NCBI GenBank assembly: GCA_947461335.1
Contig: CANHLB010000088.1
Location: forward strand, 1-7,248
Length of the DNA: 7,248 bases
DNA from: Burkholderiaceae bacterium
Lineage (GTDB): Bacteria > Pseudomonadota > Gammaproteobacteria > Burkholderiales > Burkholderiaceae
Direction of reading: 5' to 3'
This document shows, piece by piece, positions 1 to 7,150 of this stretch (position 1 is the first letter of the stretch; each line of letters begins with the position of its first letter). The position numbers were made by a program, and so were the translations under genes. The notes beneath the pieces were generated by a model that saw only the letters and a list, made by a program, of their open reading frames with translations, was not told the DNA's origin and searched no databases.

Positions 1-1022
1 ATGGCAAGGATAAAGAGACCGTTACCGCAAAGAACGTCATTATTGCCACTGGCTCAAAAGCCCGCCATCTTCCTGGCTTGCCGGTAGACAATGTTTTGGT
101 CTGCGATAACGAAGGTGCTCTAAAGTTTGACTCGGTACCTAAGAAACTGGGCGTGATTGGTGCTGGCGTGATTGGCTTAGAACTTGGTTCCGTATGGCGT
201 CGCTTAGGTTCTGAAGTGACTATGCTCGAAGCCTTACCTACATTCTTGGCGGCATGCGATACGGGAATTGCTAAAGAAGCACAAAAACTTTTTCTGAAGC
301 AGGGTCTGAACATCAATATGGGTGTGAAGATCGGCGAAGTAAAAGTTGATAAGAAGGGTGTTGTTGTTCACTACACTGATAGTGCTGGCAAAACTGCCAA
401 GTTAGAGTGCGATCGTTTAATCGTTTCTGTTGGCCGTATACCAAATACAGACAAGTTGGGTTTAGATAAGATCGGCCTTAAAGTAGATGAGCGTGGTTTT
501 ATTCCAGTTGACGACCACACCTGCGCCACTGCTGCGCCTGGAGTATATGCTGTTGGTGACGTCGTGCGCGGCCCTATGTTGGCTCATAAAGCAGAAGACG
601 AAGGTGTTCTAGTAGCTGAATTGATTGCTGGGCAAAAGCCCCATATCGATTACAACTGCATTCCGTGGGTGATTTACACGGACCCTGAAATTGCTTGGGT
701 TGGTAAAACTGAGCAAGCCCTTAAAGAGGCTGGTATTGCATATAAAGCGGGTCAATTCCCATTCGCGGCGAATGGCCGTGCATTAGGCATGGGGCGCTCT
801 GATGGTTTTGTCAAAGTCTTGGCCGATGCGAAGACCGATGAAATCCTTGGTGTGCATATTATTGGACCCAATGCTTCCGATTTGATTGCTGAGGCCGCTG
901 TAGCAATGGAATTCAAAGCAGCAGCTGAAGATATTGCACGTATCTGTCATCCACATCCAAGCTTGTCAGAAGTGATGCGCGAAGCAGCATTAGCTACAGA
1001 TCAACGCGCATTAAATATGTAA
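1..1022 (+). CDS. lpdA: Dihydrolipoyl dehydrogenase (E3), 3' part, 5' end outside window
   Basis: This flavoprotein reoxidises the dihydrolipoyl arm of 2-oxo-acid dehydrogenase complexes and passes electrons to NAD+ in the cytoplasm. The frame is open from base 3, and 339 residues are visible of the usual roughly 475. The N-terminal FAD fold and the redox CxxxxC disulfide therefore lie upstream of the window. Numbered from base 3, one sees the ATGS motif (15-18), the NAD-binding glycine motif GAGVIG (53-58), the second FAD motif VYAVGD followed by [10 protein letters not shown] (181-196), and the C-terminal HPHPSLSE with the catalytic His318/Glu323 pair. An internal TTG at base 78 is not the start, because coding continues unbroken upstream. 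From memory, in Burkholderiales an E3 gene directly followed by zapE is normally the last gene of the 2-oxoglutarate dehydrogenase cluster (sucA-sucB-lpdA). That assignment is inference because the upstream genes are not visible. Confidence 0.95.
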   Translation, partial: GKDKETVTAKNVIIATGSKARHLPGLPVDNVLVCDNEGALKFDSVPKKLGVIGAGVIGLELGSVWRRLGSEVTMLEALPTFLAACDTGIAKEAQKLFLKQGLNINMGVKIGEVKVDKKGVVVHYTDSAGKTAKLECDRLIVSVGRIPNTDKLGLDKIGLKVDERGFIPVDDHTCATAAPGVYAVGDVVRGPMLAHKAEDEGVLVAELIAGQKPHIDYNCIPWVIYTDPEIAWVGKTEQALKEAGIAYKAGQFPFAANGRALGMGRSDGFVKVLADAKTDEILGVHIIGPNASDLIAEAAVAMEFKAAAEDIARICHPHPSLSEVMREAALATDQRALNM

Positions 1023-2126
1023 TTGAAAACGATTGAGTTTTACCAACAAGAGCTAAAGACCCGCGGGTATCATAGCGATCCCGCGCAGCTCCGTGCTGTA
1101 GAGCGCCTGCAGGAGTGTGAAGACGAATGGATTGCTTATAAAGAGATTCGTAGTAATAATCTGAAGAAAGCGTTCTTCAAGCCAGACCTGCCTCGTGGTT
1201 TGTATTTATGGGGCGGAGTAGGGCGTGGAAAATCTTTTTTAATGGACTGTTTTTATGCAGCTTCCCCATTAGAAAAAAAGATCCGTATTCATTTTCATGA
1301 ATTCATGCGTGAAGTGCATCGTGAATTACATGAGCTTTCTGGCTTATCTGATCCACTAGATGAGCTTGCCAAAAGAATCTCAAATCGCTATCGCTTAATT
1401 TGTTTTGATGAGTTCCATATTAATGACATTGCCGATGCCATGATTTTGTATCGCTTACTTAGTGCACTATTTGAGGATCGCGTGCAATTTGTGATGACCT
1501 CTAACTATCGTCCTGATCAACTGTATCCAAATGGATTACATCGTGATCGTTTACTACCGGCAATTCAATTGCTCGAAGAAAAGTTAGATGTATTAAATGT
1601 CGATGCGGGTAATGACTATCGTCGTGTACAGATGGCACAAGTTGAAGCGTATTTAACTCCAGCTAATGCAGAAACACAGACTAGGTTAGGCCAAATGTTT
1701 ATCACTTTGATTGGCAACCAAAAAGAGGTCAATAGACCTGCATTGCGGATTGAGTCCCGCGAACTGCGACCATTGCATATGGCTAATGGTGTCGTATGGT
1801 TTGATTTTCAAACCTTATGTTGTGGACCACGCTCTCAAAATGACTACCTTGAGATTGCTAAGCTTTTTCATACGGTGATTTTGTCTGGGGTGCCTTACAT
1901 GCCACCAAGGATGACCAATGAAGCGCGCCGCTTTATTTGGCTGATAGACGTCTTATATGACCATAAGATCAAACTCATTATGTCAGCTGAGGTGCCCGCC
2001 TCCGAGCTGTATACGGAGGGGCAAATTACAGCTGAGTTCTCTAGAACCGTATCCCGCCTGATTGAAATGCAGTCTCGTGACTACCTAGATGCACCGCGTC
2101 GGGTAATTGATACCAGCTTGACCTAA
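1023..2126 (+). CDS. zapE: Cell division protein ZapE (AFG1-family ATPase)
   Basis: ZapE is a P-loop ATPase related to mitochondrial AFG1/LACE1. In E. coli it associates with the FtsZ ring during constriction, so a cytoplasmic, membrane-proximal role is expected. The product is 367 residues, close to the family length (E. coli about 375). Visible motifs are Walker A GGVGRGKS (64-71), Walker B LICFDEFH (125-132), a sensor-1-like FVMTSN (156-161), and the C-terminal ARRFIWLIDVLYD block (301-313). The start is TTG at 1023. It lies immediately after the lpdA TAA, is in the same frame, and has no recognisable Shine-Dalgarno. It is chosen because the N-terminal IEFYQQEL..GYHSDPAQ segment matches the family N-terminus, and the next in-frame ATG lies after the P-loop. 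Translation is probably coupled to lpdA (inference). Confidence 0.93.
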   Translation: MKTIEFYQQELKTRGYHSDPAQLRAVERLQECEDEWIAYKEIRSNNLKKAFFKPDLPRGLYLWGGVGRGKSFLMDCFYAASPLEKKIRIHFHEFMREVHRELHELSGLSDPLDELAKRISNRYRLICFDEFHINDIADAMILYRLLSALFEDRVQFVMTSNYRPDQLYPNGLHRDRLLPAIQLLEEKLDVLNVDAGNDYRRVQMAQVEAYLTPANAETQTRLGQMFITLIGNQKEVNRPALRIESRELRPLHMANGVVWFDFQTLCCGPRSQNDYLEIAKLFHTVILSGVPYMPPRMTNEARRFIWLIDVLYDHKIKLIMSAEVPASELYTEGQITAEFSRTVSRLIEMQSRDYLDAPRRVIDTSLT

Positions 2127-2135
2127 AATAGGCTC

Positions 2136-2984
2136 ATGACCAGTTTTTCGACCCTTAACGCTGATTTGCATTGCCATTCCGTTGTCTCTGATGGCACTTT
2201 ATCGCCCGAAGCTCTAGCTGAGCGCGCTAAAGCAAATGGGGTGCATTTATGGGCGTTGACAGATCATGACGAGCTCGGTGGCCAACAGCGTGCACGTGCA
2301 GCTGCTAGCGCTCTCAATATTGAATATCTTGGCGGTGTAGAAATATCAGTTACTTGGATGGGTCAAACGATTCATATTGTTGGGCTTGGCATTGATGCAG
2401 ATCATGTCGGGATTTTGGAAGGCTTGCGTCGCACTCGTGATGGGCGTGGTAACCGCGCAAAATTGATGGCTGAGCAATTGCTGAAAGCGGGCATACCTGA
2501 CGCCTATGAAGGCGCATTACATTTTGCTGGTAATCATGATCTTATCTCTCGTACACACTTTGCACGTTTCTTAGTTGAGCAGGGTGTATGTAAAGATACT
2601 GAACAAGTATTTAAAAATTATTTAGTAGAAGACAAGCCTGGTTTTGTTCCTCACATGTGGGCCAAGCTAGATGATGCCGTAGCTTGGATCAGGGCTGCGG
2701 GCGGAGTAGCAGTCATTGCCCACCCAGGACGCTATAACCTCAATGCCATGCAGATGGATGAGCTGTATAAACATTTCAAAGACATTGGTGGGCTCGGTAT
2801 TGAAGTCATCACGGGTAGCCATAGCCCCGATCAATATCAAACTTATGGCAAGATTGCCCAGCAATATGGATTTTTAGCTTCTCGTGGATCTGACTTTCAT
2901 GATCCAGCGGAGAGTCACATTGACTTAGGTCATTTACCGCACCTACCAGACCACCTCACGCCAGTGTGGTCTGTATTTCATTAA
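2136..2984 (+). CDS. PHP-domain metal-dependent phosphoesterase (RNase AM / YciV-TrpH type)
   Basis: This is a polymerase-and-histidinol-phosphatase (PHP) fold enzyme of 282 residues, the usual size for the YciV/TrpH group. Characterised relatives are E. coli RNase AM (5'-3' exonuclease trimming rRNA 5' ends and degrading short RNA) and a Chromobacterium 3',5'-nucleoside bisphosphate phosphatase. Either activity is possible here. The metal ligands are visible: DLHCHS (H12, H14), D19, TDHDE (42-46), E69 in GGVEIS, H80, H141, AHPGRY (H196), and SDFH (D253, H255). The set looks complete, so the enzyme is probably active. The ATG at 2136 is nine bases after the zapE stop, with only a weak AGG three bases upstream. 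From memory, many Burkholderiales have a Sua5/YciO gene and an M50 protease between this gene and trpS; here neither is present. Confidence 0.88.
   Translation: MTSFSTLNADLHCHSVVSDGTLSPEALAERAKANGVHLWALTDHDELGGQQRARAAASALNIEYLGGVEISVTWMGQTIHIVGLGIDADHVGILEGLRRTRDGRGNRAKLMAEQLLKAGIPDAYEGALHFAGNHDLISRTHFARFLVEQGVCKDTEQVFKNYLVEDKPGFVPHMWAKLDDAVAWIRAAGGVAVIAHPGRYNLNAMQMDELYKHFKDIGGLGIEVITGSHSPDQYQTYGKIAQQYGFLASRGSDFHDPAESHIDLGHLPHLPDHLTPVWSVFH
2947..2973 (+). repeat. 8-bp inverted repeat at the 3' end of the PHP gene
   Basis: CAGACCAC (2947-2954) and GTGGTCTG (2966-2973) are perfect inverted arms around an 11-base loop. They lie inside the last codons of the PHP gene, nine bases before its stop. 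The following bases (TATTTCATTAATGATTT) are only moderately T-rich, so this is at best a weak or partial terminator, or an mRNA stability hairpin before trpS. It may also be chance within coding sequence. Confidence 0.35.
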
Positions 2985-3012
2985 TGATTTACAACACAGA
3001 TAAAGACTAAAG

Positions 3013-4215
3013 ATGTTTGCTGAACGCGTTCTTTCTGGTATGCGACCTACGGGTAATTTGCATCTTGGGCACTACCACGGTGTACTCAAGAATTGGGTGC
3101 GCCTGCAATCTGAGTATCCTTGCTTCTTTTTTGTCGCCGATTGGCATGCTCTGACCACTCACTATGAAACACCAGATGTGATTGAGCAATCGGTCTGGGA
3201 TATGGTGATAGATTGGTTGGCTGCTGGGGTTGATCCAAACCAGGCCACTTTGTTCATTCAAAGCAAGGTACCCGAGCATGCTGAATTATTTCTATTGCTT
3301 TCGATGGGAACCCCGCTGGGCTGGCTTGAGCGCGTGCCTACCTATAAAGACCAGATTGAAAAATTAAAAGAAAAAGACCTGCAGACCTATGGTTTCTTGG
3401 GTTATCCCTTATTACAAGCAGCCGACATTCTGATTTACCGCGCGCAGTTTGTGCCGGTAGGTGAAGATCAAGTTCCTCACGTGGAAATGACCCGTGAAGT
3501 AGCGCGCCGTTTTAATTACCTATATGGACGTGAACCTGGCTTTGAAGAAAAAGCGTTAGAGGCCGTCAAAAAACTCGGAAGTAAACGCGCCAAGATGTAT
3601 GCAGAGCTAAGGGTAGCCTTTCAGGAGCGTGGTGACGACGATGCACTTGAGCAAGCAAAAGCATTGCTGCAAGAAGCCCAAAGCCTATCAATGGCTGATC
3701 GTGAAAGATTATTCGGCTTTCTAGAGGGCTCTCGTAAAATTATTTTGCCGGAGCCGCAGGCCCTTTTAACAGCAGCTTCTCGCATGCCTGGCATTGATGG
3801 GCAGAAGATGTCGAAGTCATATGGCAATACGATTAGTATCCGTGAGCAGCCTGAAGAACTTATTAAAAAAATTCGCACTATGCCGACAGACCCTGCGCGC
3901 GTTCGCAGAACTGATGCCGGAGATCCTGCAAGGTGCCCAGTATGGCAATTGCATACCGTGTATTCCAATGAAGACACGAAGCAATGGGTTGAAAAGGGCT
4001 GCAAATCAGCGGGTATAGGCTGTCTTGAATGTAAGCAGCCTGTTATCGATGCAATTTTGGCTGAGCAACAACCCATGTTTGAACGTGCTCAAAAGTATCT
4101 CGATGATCCTAGTCTTTTGCGCTCCATCATTGCAGATGGTTGCGATCAAGCTCGCAAAGTTGCTCAAGAAACTATGCGAGAGGTCCGTGAAGCAATGGGC
4201 CTTACTTACGATTGA
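3013..4215 (+). CDS. trpS: Tryptophan--tRNA ligase, long betaproteobacterial form with Cys motif
   Basis: This class I aminoacyl-tRNA synthetase charges tRNA-Trp with tryptophan in the cytoplasm. The signatures are HLGH (17-20, the HIGH motif), GEDQVPHVEMTREVARRFN (150-168, typical of TrpRS), and KMSKS (265-269). At 400 residues it is clearly longer than the roughly 334-residue E. coli enzyme. The extra length is mainly a charged, mostly helical insert at about 177-245, between the Rossmann half and KMSKS. The C-terminal part carries four cysteines spaced C308-x21-C330-x6-C337-x2-C340, close to the motif that binds [4Fe-4S] in Thermotoga maritima TrpRS. The ATG at 3013 follows a 28-base gap after the PHP stop. 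The upstream AAAG is a poor Shine-Dalgarno, but the N-terminus MFAERVLSGMRPTGNLHLGH fits the family exactly. Confidence 0.96.
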   Translation: MFAERVLSGMRPTGNLHLGHYHGVLKNWVRLQSEYPCFFFVADWHALTTHYETPDVIEQSVWDMVIDWLAAGVDPNQATLFIQSKVPEHAELFLLLSMGTPLGWLERVPTYKDQIEKLKEKDLQTYGFLGYPLLQAADILIYRAQFVPVGEDQVPHVEMTREVARRFNYLYGREPGFEEKALEAVKKLGSKRAKMYAELRVAFQERGDDDALEQAKALLQEAQSLSMADRERLFGFLEGSRKIILPEPQALLTAASRMPGIDGQKMSKSYGNTISIREQPEELIKKIRTMPTDPARVRRTDAGDPARCPVWQLHTVYSNEDTKQWVEKGCKSAGIGCLECKQPVIDAILAEQQPMFERAQKYLDDPSLLRSIIADGCDQARKVAQETMREVREAMGLTYD

Positions 4216-4224
4216 TTTTGTATC

Positions 4225-4788
4225 TTGCCTAATGCGCATGAATTGATTCTGAATGCCTCGCCCTGGGTGAGGCGCTTTGCTCCGCTCATCCCGAGTGGCG
4301 AGTCCGTTCTAGATCTTGCTTGTGGTTCAGGCCGCCATACACAGTTATTGGCCCAGCTTGGACATTTAGTGTTGGCAGTAGACCAAGATATCACTGCGGT
4401 TAAAGCGCTGCAATCCCCATTGATTACGCCAAAATGCTTAAATCTTGAGCAAACTGATTGGCCGCTGAGTGGACTTCAATTTGCAGGTATCGTTGTGTGC
4501 AACTATCTTTATCGCCCCCATATCGATCATTTGGTCGAAATGCTACAAAAAAATGGGGTTTTGATCTACGAAACCTTTGCCCTGGGAAATGGAGAATTTG
4601 GTAAGCCTTCTAACCCGAATTTCCTACTAAATCCTGGGGAATTGCTCGCTTTGGCGGCCCGTCATCAGCTACAAGTCATTGCCTACGAGGATATTTATGT
4701 GGATCAGCCCAAACCAGCTATGGTTCAGCGCCTTTGCGCTGTAAAAGGCGGGTTAAAAGAGCGCATTCCGTTACAATTTCAAGCTTAA
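4225..4788 (+). CDS. Class I SAM-dependent methyltransferase, substrate unknown
   Basis: A small protein of 187 residues with a Rossmann methyltransferase fold. Motif I is VLDLACGSG (28-36), and the acidic end of strand beta2 is D53 in LAVDQD. A motif-IV-like strand reads IVVCNYLYRP (89-98), followed by NGVLIYETFALGNGEFGKPSNPNFLLNPGELL (110-141). The ETF..GN..FG.PSNP.FLL.PGEL block is a family hallmark I remember from proteobacterial proteins annotated only as methyltransferase or TehB-like. No substrate can be deduced. A start at TTG 4225 is the furthest upstream possible, because the trpS TGA at 4213 lies in the same frame. No Shine-Dalgarno is visible, and a downstream start such as TTG 4243 cannot be excluded. 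It sits nine bases after trpS and 25 before dapA, so co-transcription is likely. Confidence 0.85.
   Translation: MPNAHELILNASPWVRRFAPLIPSGESVLDLACGSGRHTQLLAQLGHLVLAVDQDITAVKALQSPLITPKCLNLEQTDWPLSGLQFAGIVVCNYLYRPHIDHLVEMLQKNGVLIYETFALGNGEFGKPSNPNFLLNPGELLALAARHQLQVIAYEDIYVDQPKPAMVQRLCAVKGGLKERIPLQFQA
4772..4777 (+). promoter_or_regulatory. Possible -10 element (TACAAT) ahead of dapA
   Basis: TACAAT near the end of the methyltransferase gene matches the sigma70 -10 consensus at five of six positions. It would place a transcript start about 30 bases before the dapA GTG. No convincing -35 is found 16-18 bases upstream (the region reads GCGGGTTAA), so this is a weak candidate for an internal promoter. 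Confidence 0.25.
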
Positions 4789-4813
4789 GACAGTCTATCT
4801 CGGTACCTAATTA

Positions 4814-5737
4814 GTGACAAACACAGTTCAATCTAAAGGCAATAAAAAAACCATTTCTGGTAGCATGCCGGCTATTGTTACGCCAATGTTTGATGACGGG
4901 AGCTTAGATTATGCAAGCTTACGTTCTTTGCTTGATTGGCATGTCAGTGAAGGAACCGATGGCATTGTGATTGTTGGCACCAGCGGTGAGTCTCCTACAG
5001 TCACTGTAGATGAGCATTGTGAATTAATACGTGTAACGGTAGATCACATCGCTGGCCGTATTCCTGTAATTGCCGGTACTGGCGGTAATTCAACAGCGGA
5101 AGCAATTGCATTAACCGAATTTGCAAAAAAAGTTGGCGCTGATGCCAGCTTACAAGTAGTTCCCTATTACAACAAGCCAACGCAAGAGGGCATGTATGCC
5201 CATTTCAAAAAGATTGCTGAATCTGTTGATCTGCCGATGATTCTATATAACGTGCCAGGTCGCACTGTAGCTGACTTGGCGGGTGAGACTGTGGTTCGCC
5301 TCGCTGGTGTACCAGGGATTATTGCTATTAAAGATGCGACTGGCAGTCTAGAGCGGGGTAGCTTGCTGATAAATGATCTCAAGCGCGCGGGCCATAGTGA
5401 TTTCTCAGTATTTTCAGGCGACGATTTAACTGCTGCTATGTTGATGCTGATGGGCGGCAAAGGAAATATCTCGGTGACTGCCAATGTGGCCCCAAAGCTG
5501 ATGCATGAGTTATGTGTGGCTGCCATGTCAGATGACGTGAAAAGAACCCGCGAAATTCAATATAAGCTGCTCGCGGTTCACAAAGCAATGTTTACAGAAG
5601 CAAACCCAATTCCAGTGAAATGGGCCCTTTATGAAATGGGTAAGATCACTGCTGGTATCCGTTTGCCTTTAACCCCTTTAAGCACTTCCTTGCGTGAGCC
5701 CTTGAAGGCAGCATTAAAACAGGCTGACTTGATATGA
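4814..5737 (+). CDS. dapA: 4-hydroxy-tetrahydrodipicolinate synthase
   Basis: DapA condenses pyruvate with aspartate semialdehyde, the committed step of diaminopimelate and lysine synthesis, which feeds peptidoglycan. The TIM-barrel protein is 307 residues, somewhat longer than E. coli DapA (292) because of a polar N-terminal extension. The catalytic set is intact: GTSGES (55-60, with T56 equivalent to E. coli T44), PYYNKP (Y119), YNVPGRT (Y145 and R150), and the Schiff-base lysine K173 in IKDATG. The family more often has IKEATG, so E-to-D after the lysine is a mild variant. [11 protein letters not shown] (217-227) and the closing [11 protein letters not shown] block (262-272) are also standard. 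The start is GTG at 4814 without a clear Shine-Dalgarno. ATG 4865 would begin inside the conserved GSMPAIVTP strand and so is unlikely. The gene overlaps bamC by four bases (ATGA). Confidence 0.96.
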   Translation: MTNTVQSKGNKKTISGSMPAIVTPMFDDGSLDYASLRSLLDWHVSEGTDGIVIVGTSGESPTVTVDEHCELIRVTVDHIAGRIPVIAGTGGNSTAEAIALTEFAKKVGADASLQVVPYYNKPTQEGMYAHFKKIAESVDLPMILYNVPGRTVADLAGETVVRLAGVPGIIAIKDATGSLERGSLLINDLKRAGHSDFSVFSGDDLTAAMLMLMGGKGNISVTANVAPKLMHELCVAAMSDDVKRTREIQYKLLAVHKAMFTEANPIPVKWALYEMGKITAGIRLPLTPLSTSLREPLKAALKQADLI

Positions 5738-6879
5738 TGAATTTGATGCAAATACTCCGCCGCTATTTATCGATTCTGCTAGTTGCAATTGCTGCTGCTT
5801 CGGTACTTAGCGCATGCAAAACTGTTACTAGCAGTGACACTGTAGATTACAAGTCTGCTGGAGCTGTTAGAGGCCCTAATTTGTCTTATCCGCCAGATTT
5901 GATTACTGCGCAAGCTGATCGACGCTATATTGTTCAGGATGGCACGGCAACGATGTCTGAATACAACGCTGCCCTTAAGAAATCTGTGCAGTTAAGAAGT
6001 AACGTGATGACAGGTATTCCGGGTATGCGTATTGCACGGGATGGTGAGCGCCGATGGTTGGTAGTAGAAAAGCCTGCAACTGAGTTATATCCTCAGGTAA
6101 AAGACTTCTGGCAGGAGAATGGTTTTCTTCTCACAGTTGATTCGCCATCTACAGGCATCATGGAAACGGACTGGGCTGAGAACCGCGCGAAAATTCAACA
6201 AGACTTTATCCGTTCAGCTTTAGGTAGCGTTCTAGATTCCATCTACGACACAGGTGAGCGGGACAAATATAAAACACGTCTTGAAGTTAGCAAGCCTGCT
6301 GAAACAGAAATCTATATCACTCAAAAAGGTGCTTTAGAGAAGTGCGTGACAGATGCAAGTGGTGCATGTACTTACACCATTTGGACTTCGCGCCCTAACG
6401 ACCCTGAACTAGAAGCCGCTTTCTTGGCTCGCTTGATGGAGCGCTTAGGCATGACTCAAGAACAGGCTAAAGCAATGGTGGCAGTGCCTTTAGGGCCTAA
6501 AACGCCAAAAGCAAAACTCGTCCAAAACGGCAATCAATCCTATATTGAGATGAGCGCAAGTTTTGATCGCGCTTGGCGTGATGTTGGTTTAGCTTTAGAC
6601 CGCTCTAACTTCACTGTGGAAGATCGCAATCGTTCTTCAGGTGTTTACTATGTTCGCTATGTCAATGCGAAGGATGTAGGCGATAGCAAGGGCTTCTTCT
6701 CAAAACTCTTTAGCAGCAAAGATGAATCAGTCTTGCAGGCTAAAAAGTATCAGGTGCTTGTAAAGAATACTGGTGAGAATTCAGCAAGTGTTTATGTGCA
6801 AGATGCTGATGGTAAGCCAGAAAACACCGCCGCTGGTGCCCAATTACTCACTCTGTTGAATGAGCAGTTAGCTAGGTAA
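5734..6879 (+). CDS. bamC: Outer membrane protein assembly factor BamC (lipoprotein)
   Basis: BamC (NlpB/DapX) is a lipoprotein subunit of the BAM complex that inserts beta-barrel proteins into the outer membrane. The signal peptide has basic residues (RR, 9-10), a hydrophobic core (12-24), and the lipobox LSAC, giving lipidated Cys28. A flexible segment with [11 protein letters not shown] (46-56) follows; in E. coli the equivalent stretch contacts BamD. Two helix-grip-like regions come next: about 100-215, including [12 protein letters not shown] (141-152), and about 268-380, including [29 protein letters not shown] (281-309). The length is 381 residues against about 344 in E. coli. The start codon overlaps the dapA stop (ATGA), which indicates coupled translation. 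Further in-frame ATGs at 5737 and 5746 are also possible starts. The dapA-bamC pairing is the same as in E. coli. C204 and C212 could form a periplasmic disulfide (inference). Confidence 0.92.
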   Translation: MMNLMQILRRYLSILLVAIAAASVLSACKTVTSSDTVDYKSAGAVRGPNLSYPPDLITAQADRRYIVQDGTATMSEYNAALKKSVQLRSNVMTGIPGMRIARDGERRWLVVEKPATELYPQVKDFWQENGFLLTVDSPSTGIMETDWAENRAKIQQDFIRSALGSVLDSIYDTGERDKYKTRLEVSKPAETEIYITQKGALEKCVTDASGACTYTIWTSRPNDPELEAAFLARLMERLGMTQEQAKAMVAVPLGPKTPKAKLVQNGNQSYIEMSASFDRAWRDVGLALDRSNFTVEDRNRSSGVYYVRYVNAKDVGDSKGFFSKLFSSKDESVLQAKKYQVLVKNTGENSASVYVQDADGKPENTAAGAQLLTLLNEQLAR

Positions 6880-6900
6880 ATTTACTGTGAACTAGCCAAT

Positions 6901-6929
6901 AAAAAAGCCGCTTTTCAGCGGCTTTTTTT
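6901..6929. terminator. Bidirectional rho-independent terminator between bamC and the lipoprotein gene
   Basis: A six-base-pair GC-rich stem, GCCGCT (6907-6912) with AGCGGC (6917-6922), closes the four-base loop TTTC. It is followed by seven Ts (6923-6929) and preceded by six As (6901-6906), which can lengthen the stem and act as the U-tract for the opposite strand. It lies 21 bases after the bamC stop and 14 bases beyond the stop of the convergent lipoprotein gene, so it can end both transcripts. Confidence 0.93.
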
Positions 6930-6943
6930 CTTCAAGAAGAAGA

Positions 6944-7126
6944 TTACTTCTTAGCGTCAGCAGCAGGAGCAGCTGGAGCAGCAGGTGCAGCAGGAGCAGC
7001 AGCAGGAGCTTCAGCAGCAGGAGCAGCTGGAGCAGCAGCAGGAGCAGCAGGTTTTGCTTCTTCTTTTTTACCGCAAGCGGCCAAAGCGATAGCTAACATT
7101 GCAACGAGTACGAGTGACTTCTTCAT
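6944..7126 (-). CDS. Small Ala/Pro-rich lipoprotein
   Basis: A 60-residue protein with a textbook lipoprotein signal: KK at 2-3, a hydrophobic core (4-14) and lipobox LAAC, with lipidated Cys18. GK at +2/+3 gives no Asp retention signal, so outer-membrane sorting is expected. The mature 43 residues start with a charged CGKKEEAKP stretch and then run as AAP/AAAP repeats. Counted directly, 23 are Ala and 9 are Pro, and the protein ends in DAKK. It has no globular domain and is probably an extended periplasmic spacer. Small lipoproteins of this kind are common in Burkholderiales with no established function. That the gene is real is supported by the strong Shine-Dalgarno AGAGGA nine bases before the ATG, the upstream promoter, and the shared terminator. 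It is convergent with bamC. Confidence 0.85.
   Translation of the reverse strand: MKKSLVLVAMLAIALAACGKKEEAKPAAPAAAPAAPAAEAPAAAPAAPAAPAAPAADAKK
6957..7050 (-). repeat. Low-complexity GCAGCAGGA-type repeat coding the Ala/Pro tail
   Basis: Most of the lipoprotein tail is built from GCA/GCT/GGA-type triplets (Ala and Pro codons on the - strand). Within it a 28-base exact direct repeat occurs at 6957-6984 and 7011-7038. The offset of 54 bases is exactly 18 codons, so gain or loss of a unit by slippage or recombination would keep the frame. This suggests the tail length may vary between strains (inference). Confidence 0.8.
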
Positions 7127-7134
7127 TTGTAATT

Positions 7135-7140
7135 TCCTCT
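7135..7140 (-). promoter_or_regulatory. Strong Shine-Dalgarno of the small lipoprotein gene
   Basis: On the - strand AGAGGA lies nine bases before the ATG at 7126. It is the only good ribosome-binding site in the window, in contrast with the weak or missing ones of the + strand genes. It suggests high, independent translation of the lipoprotein. Confidence 0.8.
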
Positions 7141-7150
7141 TAAAAAATAA

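Noticed and set aside
1..3. ATG at the first base as a gene start
   Set aside because: This ATG is out of the E3 frame, which begins at base 3, and its own frame soon stops (TAA at 13-15 falls in the third codon series of that frame or its neighbours). No protein signature supports it.
78..80. TTG as the start of the E3 gene
   Set aside because: The frame is open upstream to base 3 and encodes the conserved NVIIATGS strand of the same enzyme, so the gene simply runs off the window.
3621..4076. 151-codon open frame on the - strand inside trpS
   Set aside because: It lies opposite strongly conserved TrpRS sequence including KMSKS. The translation is Ser/Cys/Arg-rich with no domain, and there is no ribosome-binding site.
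4025..4246. 73-codon open frame across the trpS/methyltransferase junction
   Set aside because: It is out of frame with two well-supported genes and has no conserved features.
5167..5526. 119-codon open frame on the - strand inside dapA
   Set aside because: It is antisense to the catalytic core of DapA with no recognisable motif, and is a shadow of the coding strand.
6957..7050. Repeats resembling a CRISPR or minisatellite array
   Set aside because: The repeats are short, without unique spacers, and are explained by in-frame Ala/Pro codons of a lipoprotein with a good start and ribosome-binding site.
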